Source: [Eubacterium] saphenum
GTDB lineage: Bacteria; Bacillota; Clostridia; Peptostreptococcales; Anaerovoracaceae
Length of the DNA stretch: 64,000 nt
Reading direction: 5' to 3'
Assembly (NCBI GenBank): GCA_004555725.1
Contig: SFHC01000010.1
Span: 6,925-70,924, forward strand
Positions within the stretch are counted from its first letter, which is position 1. The number at the start of each line of letters is the position of its first letter. Of this stretch, positions 58,769-64,000 are shown in pieces. A program made the position numbers and the translations under genes. The notes under the pieces were generated by a model. The model saw nothing but the letters and a program-made list of their open reading frames with translations, was not told the DNA's origin and ran no database searches.

Positions 58769-60145
58769 ATGAGTGACAATGGTACAACGGTAGACGTAAT
58801 GGCTATGATTGCTAAAGCACATGCAGCACAGCAGGAATTTGAAGAGTATTCTCAGGAAGACGTCGATAAGGCTGTCAGAGCGGTAGGAAAAGTGATTTAT
58901 GATCACGGTGAAGAACTTGCAAAGATGGCAGTTGACGAAACGAAAATGGGAGTATACGAGGATAAGATCCTGAAGAACAAGGGTAAAGCAAAGATTACCT
59001 GGTACAGACTTAAAGGAGTAAAATCCCGCGGCATTATCGAAAGACTCGATGATATTGGAATTATCAAGGTTTCCAAGCCGATCGGAGTTATTGGATGTAT
59101 TTCTCCAATGACAAACCCGACGATGACACCGATGCACAATGCCATGATTGCACTGAAGGGAGCAAACGCGATGATTGTATGCCCGCACCCGAAGGCAAAG
59201 AAGACTGGCGTGGCAACAGTTGAATATATGCGTGAAGCCCTGAAAGAAGTTGGAGCTCCTGTAGATCTTCTTCAGATTATCCCAGATCCATCGCTGGCTG
59301 ATTCTGAAGCAATTATGGCAAATTGTGACGCAACAATCGCTACAGGCGGACCGGGAATGGTAAAGGCAGCATACTCCTCCGGTAAGCCGTCATTCGGAGT
59401 TGGAGCTGGAAATGTCCAGACACTGGTTGATACAGATGCAGACTTCCCGCTTTCAGCAGCACAGATTGCGAAGAGCCGTACATATGATAACGGCGTTCTG
59501 TGTACTTGTGAGCAGTGCATCCATATTCAGGACAAACAGTATGATGAAATGGTTAAATTGCTTCAGGAACAGGGTGGATATTATATCCATACACCGGAAG
59601 ATGTTGATAAGCTGAGAGCCGGTCTGTTCCCAGATGGAAATATTAACAAGAAGTGTGTTGGTGGAAGTCCGCTTGAAATTGCAGAAACATCTGGACTGGA
59701 TGTACCGGAAGATACAAAGTTCCTTATGGTAAAAATTGATAAGTATGGCGCTGACGAGCCGCTTTCAAAGGAAAAACTTTGTCCGGTAATGTGTGTAACG
59801 AATTATGACACATGGGAGAATGCTGTTGCTCATGCTAAGACGAATCTGTTAAACATGGGTGCAGGCCACAGCTGTGTTGTTCGTTCGCATACAAAGGAAC
59901 ATATCGATTATGCAGGAGAAGAACTCCCGGTATCCCGTATCGGAGTAAATATGGTTGGATCTTCTGGACTTGGCGGCGGATTCAATATTGGTCTCAATCC
60001 TACAGCAACTCTTGGATGCGGATCCTGGGGCGGAAATGGACTGAGTGAGAACCTGTGGTGGAATCACCTGGTCAATATTGCTCGTATCGCAATCCCGGTA
60101 GAAGGAGTTGAAACACCGACAGACGAAGAGATCTGGGGGGAATAA
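58769..60145 (+). CDS. CoA-acylating aldehyde dehydrogenase family protein
   Basis: A 458-residue aldehyde dehydrogenase of the acylating type (like EutE, PduP and SucD), which interconverts an acyl-CoA and its aldehyde with NAD(P)H. The catalytic Cys is Cys245 in TYDNGVLCTCEQC, in the position of the usual NGxxCxSEQ motif; three cysteines within six residues is unusual. The cofactor region includes IGVIGCISPMTNPTMTP and TGGPGMVKAAYSSGKP. It is the first gene of an operon with CoA-transferase subunits, an alcohol dehydrogenase and a transporter. The natural substrate is not identified. AAGGAGG precedes the ATG. Confidence 0.88.
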   Translation: MSDNGTTVDVMAMIAKAHAAQQEFEEYSQEDVDKAVRAVGKVIYDHGEELAKMAVDETKMGVYEDKILKNKGKAKITWYRLKGVKSRGIIERLDDIGIIKVSKPIGVIGCISPMTNPTMTPMHNAMIALKGANAMIVCPHPKAKKTGVATVEYMREALKEVGAPVDLLQIIPDPSLADSEAIMANCDATIATGGPGMVKAAYSSGKPSFGVGAGNVQTLVDTDADFPLSAAQIAKSRTYDNGVLCTCEQCIHIQDKQYDEMVKLLQEQGGYYIHTPEDVDKLRAGLFPDGNINKKCVGGSPLEIAETSGLDVPEDTKFLMVKIDKYGADEPLSKEKLCPVMCVTNYDTWENAVAHAKTNLLNMGAGHSCVVRSHTKEHIDYAGEELPVSRIGVNMVGSSGLGGGFNIGLNPTATLGCGSWGGNGLSENLWWNHLVNIARIAIPVEGVETPTDEEIWGE

Positions 60146-60149
60146 TACA

Positions 60150-61124
60150 ATGAAGTCTGCAAAAGATTTTGGTAAGGTAATGACCGCGCAGAAAGCAATT
60201 TCAAGCTATGTACATGATGGTGACTGTATTGCCTTTGGCGGGTTTGTAACCAACCGAAGAGCATATGGACTGGTTTACGAACTGATTCGTCAGGGACAAA
60301 AGGACCTTGTAATTGAAGGCGGTTCTGCAGGCGGAGACATCGATATGCTGATCGGAACGCATCAGACTGGGATTATGATTAACTCCTATATTGCAAATTC
60401 AGGATATACAGCTGTGTGCCGCCGGTTCAGAGAAGCAGTAGAAAAAGGTACTCTTCTAATGGAAGATTATTCGCTGGATGTTATGACCATAGCATACCAT
60501 GGTGCTGCTTTAGGTCTTCCATATGTTCCTGTGAAAAATATGCTGGGATCAGATCTTGCAGACAAATGGGGTATTTCCGAGGAAGAACGCAAAAAACATC
60601 CAAAGATCCCGAATGAAAAGTTTATCGTGCAGGATAATCCATTTAAGCCGGGAGATAAAGTTTGCTGTGTTCCGACACCGAAAATTGACGTAGCTTTGAT
60701 ACATGCACAGATGGCGAGTCCGGACGGAACAGTCCGGATCGTCGGTGCCCCATTCCAGGATGTCGATATTGCTATGGCAGCAAAACATACGATTGTATCC
60801 TGTGAGGAGCTTGTCAGCAATGAGGAGATTCGAAAGCATCCTGAGTTGAATACATTGAGCGGACTCTGTATTGATGCGGTAGTACATATGCCGCAGGGAG
60901 CACATCCTTCTCAGTGTTTCGGTTATTATGACTACGATCCGAAATTCTATACTGAGTATGATAAAGCAAGTCATACTCAGGAGGATTTTGATCAATTCAT
61001 GAAGAAATACGTCTTTGATGTTAAGGATCATGACGAGTATCTTGATCTGATCGGGGCAAGCCATCTCAATAGCCTTAGAATCACCCCGGGTGACGGATAT
61101 CGAGTTGGGTTGAAACGGCATTAA
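60150..61124 (+). CDS. CoA-transferase subunit A, glutaconate CoA-transferase-like
   Basis: A 324-residue alpha subunit of a family I CoA-transferase. It closely resembles the glutaconate CoA-transferase subunit A pattern: MTAQKAISSYVHDGDCIAFG near the start, GGSAGGDIDMLIG, MEDYSLDV and AALGLPYVPVKNMLGS, and later NPFKPGD and AHPSQCFGYYDYD. It moves CoA between carboxylic acids, often with acetyl-CoA as donor. The acid used here is not known, and no 2-hydroxyglutaryl-CoA dehydratase genes are in view. GGGGGG lies nine bases before the ATG at 60150; the frame extends back into the preceding gene. Confidence 0.88.
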   Translation: MKSAKDFGKVMTAQKAISSYVHDGDCIAFGGFVTNRRAYGLVYELIRQGQKDLVIEGGSAGGDIDMLIGTHQTGIMINSYIANSGYTAVCRRFREAVEKGTLLMEDYSLDVMTIAYHGAALGLPYVPVKNMLGSDLADKWGISEEERKKHPKIPNEKFIVQDNPFKPGDKVCCVPTPKIDVALIHAQMASPDGTVRIVGAPFQDVDIAMAAKHTIVSCEELVSNEEIRKHPELNTLSGLCIDAVVHMPQGAHPSQCFGYYDYDPKFYTEYDKASHTQEDFDQFMKKYVFDVKDHDEYLDLIGASHLNSLRITPGDGYRVGLKRH

Positions 61125-61134
61125 GGAGGCAGAA

Positions 61135-61902
61135 ATGAGTTACGATTGGACATATAAGCAGATGATGGCCGTGTCAGTTGCACGTGAAATCAAAGAAGGC
61201 GGAGTGTATATTATCGGAACCGGGCTGCCTTTGGTTGGAGGTACTCTTGCAAAAAATACGCATGCGCCAAATGTACATTTGATTTTTGAGACTGCCTTGT
61301 TCGAGGGCAATCCTAAGGAAGTTCCTACGAGCGTATCAGACTTGAGAATCAATTATCAGGCTTCTGTGCTGTGGCCGCAGTATCGCTATTTTGGATTTGA
61401 AAGTGTATATGGAAAAGAAAAAATCGATGCTGGATTTCTCGGCGGGGCGCAGATTGATATTTACGGAAATCTTAATTCAACATGCATTGGTGAGTATGAT
61501 CATCCAAAAACCAGGTTTACTGGTTCTGGTGGTGCCAACGGAATTGCAACGTATTGTGATACTGTAATAATTATGAAACACCAGAAGCGCCGTTTCTGCG
61601 AGAAGATTGATTATGTAACCAGCCCTGGGTGGATTGATGGACCAGATGGCAGAGCAAAGAGAGGTCTTCCTCCGAATAAAGGACCTCGTGCTGTCATTAC
61701 AGAACTTGGTGTCATGCGATTTGATGAAGAAACAAAGAAAATGTATCTCGCCGAGTACTATCCTGGCGTTACAGTTGATCAAATTGTTGAGAACACCGGC
61801 TTTGATCTTGATGTATCACGTGCCGTTGAAGCAAAAGAACCGGAAAAAGAAGTGTTAGATATCTTAGTGAACAAAGTTGATCCAGACAGAATTATGATTT
61901 AA
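61135..61902 (+). CDS. CoA-transferase subunit B, glutaconate CoA-transferase-like
   Basis: A 255-residue beta subunit partnering the gene 10 nt upstream. Glu52 in VHLIFETALF occupies the place of the catalytic Glu54 of glutaconate CoA-transferase beta subunit, so transferase activity (rather than the Glu-less hydrolase branch such as IpdB) is expected. Other strong matches are GGAQIDIYGNLNST, HPKTRFTGSGGANGIATY and KIDYVTSPGWIDGPDGR. TAAGGAGG precedes the ATG. A hairpin follows at 61939-61969. Confidence 0.9.
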   Translation: MSYDWTYKQMMAVSVAREIKEGGVYIIGTGLPLVGGTLAKNTHAPNVHLIFETALFEGNPKEVPTSVSDLRINYQASVLWPQYRYFGFESVYGKEKIDAGFLGGAQIDIYGNLNSTCIGEYDHPKTRFTGSGGANGIATYCDTVIIMKHQKRRFCEKIDYVTSPGWIDGPDGRAKRGLPPNKGPRAVITELGVMRFDEETKKMYLAEYYPGVTVDQIVENTGFDLDVSRAVEAKEPEKEVLDILVNKVDPDRIMI

Positions 61903-61938
61903 TGTACATCGCTGCTGGATTAGGGGGTTTCATAATAT

Positions 61939-61969
61939 CTCGTGGGGACAGAAGTGTTGTTCCCACGAG
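61939..61969 (+). terminator. Hairpin after the CoA-transferase genes
   Basis: CTCGTGGGGACA (61939-61950) and TGTTCCCACGAG (61958-61969) form a 12-bp stem with one G-U pair, but no T run follows. It could be an RNA-stability or partial termination element before the alcohol dehydrogenase gene. Confidence 0.5.
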
Positions 61970-62103
61970 AATAATCGTAATCTGACCGCTAATGGAAAAA
62001 AGTTGTATTAGCAATAGTGTTAGAATATTAACAATATTATGGCTTAACAATTTACATGAGTGTTTATGCAAATTTGAAGTTTTGAAGTGATTTGGAGGAC
62101 AAA

Positions 62104-63255
62104 ATGAAGGATTTTAGTTTTAAGATTCCGCAGGAAATCGTATTCGGAATGGGAACTTTGAAGAAGCTGCCGCAGATCCTTAGAGACAATGGTTCAGATC
62201 GTGTTCTTGTAATCTCTGACCCTGGACTGGAAAAAGTCGGAGCTGTTAAACATGTAACGGATGTTTTGGACGCAGAAAACATTCAGCATACATCTTATCT
62301 TGGGATTAAGCCTAATCCGACAACGGATATGGTGTATGAAGCCTTAAAGATCTACCAGGATTTCGAAGCGACCAGCATTCTTGCAATTGGCGGCGGCGGC
62401 CCGATGGATGTCGCAAAATCTGTTGGTGTGCTTGCAAAATATGGTGGAAAGATTACAGATTATGAGGGAGCTCATCTGGTACCCGGTCCGATTGTTCCGC
62501 TGATTGCTATTCCGACTACTGCAGGAACTGGCAGTGAGGTAACGGCATTTTCTGTTATTGTTGATAAGAGCAGAGACTATAAATTTACAGTATTCAGTTA
62601 TGAACTGCTTCCAAAATATGCATTGCTGGATCCTGAGATGATCATGTCCGTTCCGAGATCGGTTGCAGCAGCGTGTGGCGTCGATGCATTTATCCATGCG
62701 TCTGAAGCATATGTATCAACGTTAGCTTCTCCGTTCTCTGACACAATGGCTGAAAAGGCTATGGAACTGATCGGAGCAAATATTCGCAGATTTGTTGAAA
62801 ATAGACGAGATGCTGATGCAGCATGTGCAATGCTCGCCGGAAGTATGTTTGCGGGAATTGCCTTTGCGTGGGCGCGCCTTGGAAATATCCATGCTATGTC
62901 ACATCCGGTCAGCGCATACTTTGGTGTAGCTCATGGTGTGGCAAATGCAATTCTGATGCCGTATATTTTTGACTTTAACAAGTACGCTGCAGCCGATGGA
63001 AGATACGAAAAGATTTATAACTACATTAGTGAAGAAAAAGAACCGGTTAAAAACTTCAAACCGGAAATGCTGGTTGAGGAACTTAAGAGCCTGAACAAGT
63101 GTCTGGGTATCCCAGAGCATCTCTCAGATGCTGGTGTGACGGATGAGCATTTTGAGAGTATGACGGCAGATGCAATGAAGAGCGGAAATGTAGAGGCTAA
63201 CCCGAGACAGACAACAGCGAAGGATATCATGGAGCTTTACATTAAGGCTTTATAA
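62104..63255 (+). CDS. Iron-containing alcohol dehydrogenase
   Basis: A 383-residue group III NAD(P)-dependent alcohol dehydrogenase. Metal ligands are Asp194 and His198 (CGVDAFIHASEAY), His263 (NIHAMSHP) and His277 (GVAHGVANA). The cofactor site is AIGGGGPMDVAK (94-105), with Pro where Ser is usual, and IPTTAGTGSE follows. It would reduce the aldehyde from the upstream acylating dehydrogenase to an alcohol, or act in reverse. GGAGG lies five bases before the ATG at 62104. It is 201 nt after the CoA-transferase genes. Confidence 0.93.
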   Translation: MKDFSFKIPQEIVFGMGTLKKLPQILRDNGSDRVLVISDPGLEKVGAVKHVTDVLDAENIQHTSYLGIKPNPTTDMVYEALKIYQDFEATSILAIGGGGPMDVAKSVGVLAKYGGKITDYEGAHLVPGPIVPLIAIPTTAGTGSEVTAFSVIVDKSRDYKFTVFSYELLPKYALLDPEMIMSVPRSVAAACGVDAFIHASEAYVSTLASPFSDTMAEKAMELIGANIRRFVENRRDADAACAMLAGSMFAGIAFAWARLGNIHAMSHPVSAYFGVAHGVANAILMPYIFDFNKYAAADGRYEKIYNYISEEKEPVKNFKPEMLVEELKSLNKCLGIPEHLSDAGVTDEHFESMTADAMKSGNVEANPRQTTAKDIMELYIKAL

Positions 63256-63280
63256 GAGATGATTGGGAGGCAGGATTTCA

Positions 63281-64000
63281 ATGAAAAAAAGAAATAGAGG
63301 CCTCATACTGACCGCGGCGGCATTTGTCGCCGCGATCACTGGAGGTCAGTATATCTGGAGTATTTTTAAGATTCCGTTGATGGAATTGAATGGATGGTCA
63401 TCCAATGCGGTAACACTTACATACTCCCTGTTTCTTCTTTTTGTACTTGTTGGAACAGCGTGCTATGGACCACTCTCAAAAAGACTGAAACCTAAATACT
63501 TAACGCTGATGGCAGGAACTTTTCAGGGAATGGGATTCTTTTTAACAGGATTCTCTCATTCTATTGTCCAGTTGTATCTGTTTTATTCATTTCTTGGCGG
63601 TCTCGGAAATGGAATGATGTATAATGCTGCTGTTTCGACAGCGACAAAATGGTTTCCGGACAAAAAAGGAATGGCAAATGGAATCTGCATTGGATGTCTT
63701 GGATTATCTCCTGTATTTTTCTCGCCTGGTGGAACAGCCCTGATCGGAAAGCTGGGAATTCTTCCGGCACTTAGAATACTCGGACTGATCATGGTTGGCG
63801 TAATCTGGATTGTCTCCTGGTTTATTGAAGCTCCAGAGGAAGGCTATAAGCCGGAGGGATGGGAACCAAAAGCTGGAAGTATCAATGCTGGACCATCTGT
63901 GGATTATTCTCCGAGTCAGGTTATTAAAATGCCCCTCTTCTGGTGTGCATTTGTTATGACAATCATGGAATGTTCCGCGGGATTAATGATGACTAGCCAG
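63281..64000 (+). CDS. OFA-type MFS transporter (3' truncated by window edge)
   Basis: An open frame of 240 codons runs to the end of the window without a stop. It encodes the N-terminal part of a major facilitator transporter with about six membrane helices, a cytoplasmic loop (EEGYKPEGWEPKAG) and the start of the next helix. The pattern (LTAAAFVAAITGGQYIWSIF, then YNAAVSTATKWFPDKKGMANG) fits the oxalate/formate antiporter (OFA) family, whose members carry various carboxylates. GGGAGG lies ten bases before the ATG. It is 25 nt after the alcohol dehydrogenase and would import or export the acid handled by the operon. Confidence 0.85.
   Translation, partial: MKKRNRGLILTAAAFVAAITGGQYIWSIFKIPLMELNGWSSNAVTLTYSLFLLFVLVGTACYGPLSKRLKPKYLTLMAGTFQGMGFFLTGFSHSIVQLYLFYSFLGGLGNGMMYNAAVSTATKWFPDKKGMANGICIGCLGLSPVFFSPGGTALIGKLGILPALRILGLIMVGVIWIVSWFIEAPEEGYKPEGWEPKAGSINAGPSVDYSPSQVIKMPLFWCAFVMTIMECSAGLMMTSQ

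Noticed and set aside
58769..64000. Oxalate degradation operon, suggested by the OFA transporter name
   Set aside because: No formyl-CoA transferase or oxalyl-CoA decarboxylase is present, and OFA-family transporters carry many different carboxylates.

Overview
The window looks like a mid-GC chromosome segment of an anaerobic Firmicute, most likely a Lachnospiraceae-type Clostridium. This is inferred from the gene order tig-clpP-clpX-lon-engB, the block rplS-rbgA-rnhB, a T-box leader on the leucine operon, a preQ1-I riboswitch on queT, strong AGGAGG ribosome binding sites and TTGACA/TATAAT promoters. No phage, transposase, plasmid or CRISPR genes are present. Most of it is ordinary chromosomal housekeeping.

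Layout. 1-3 kb: the end of uvrC, a DUF1292 protein, a COG2509 FAD protein and tRNA-Leu(CAG). 3-8 kb: a LysR regulator divergent from an EamA transporter, riboswitch-controlled queT, a 600-bp non-coding repeat array, tRNA-Pro(CGG) and a nitroreductase. 8-17 kb: a membrane protein, a CYTH protein, and the protein-quality block tig, clpP, clpX, lon with engB. 17-29 kb: hpt, a membrane protein, a PHP phosphoesterase, a beta-CASP nuclease, a Dabb protein, a UvrD-type helicase, an M24 aminopeptidase, bioB-bioY, and a PolC-derived protein lacking catalytic aspartates that converges on a DEDD exonuclease. 30-34 kb: Nudix hydrolase, a Xer-type recombinase with a substituted active site, rplS, rbgA, rnhB. 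34-38 kb (minus strand): a surface-polymer acylation operon (SGNH hydrolase, DUF4358, MBOAT, DHHW). 38-43.7 kb (minus strand): leuA-leuC-leuD-leuB behind a T-box. 43.8-44.3 kb: a second non-coding repeat array. 44.5-58 kb: ilvC, ilvD, argF, an SDR, an SOS-type pcrA, a YwaF-like membrane protein, a Lys/Ala-rich exported protein, a 3-hydroxyacyl-CoA dehydrogenase and ilvB-ilvN. 58-64 kb: a more AT-rich operon (acylating aldehyde dehydrogenase, glutaconate-type CoA-transferase A/B, iron alcohol dehydrogenase, OFA-family transporter) that could convert a carboxylic acid to an alcohol via its CoA ester, or the reverse.

The ilv and leu genes together cover almost the whole branched-chain amino acid pathway: IlvBN make acetolactate, IlvC and IlvD carry it to the keto acids, and LeuA, LeuCD and LeuB extend it to leucine; only the transaminase is not seen.

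The most unusual signals are non-coding. Two arrays 37 kb apart share the same architecture: a 102-bp period made of a 67-bp cassette bounded by the inverted repeat CTGCGTCCAA/TTGGACGCAG and holding a GTATACnGTATAC-like palindrome, plus a 35-bp linker. The two arrays run in opposite orientations, and one has diverged into a GGACGGG sub-family. I recognise no known element of this kind. Two orphan promoter-plus-terminator units (near 29.7 and 50.0 kb) look like small RNA genes.
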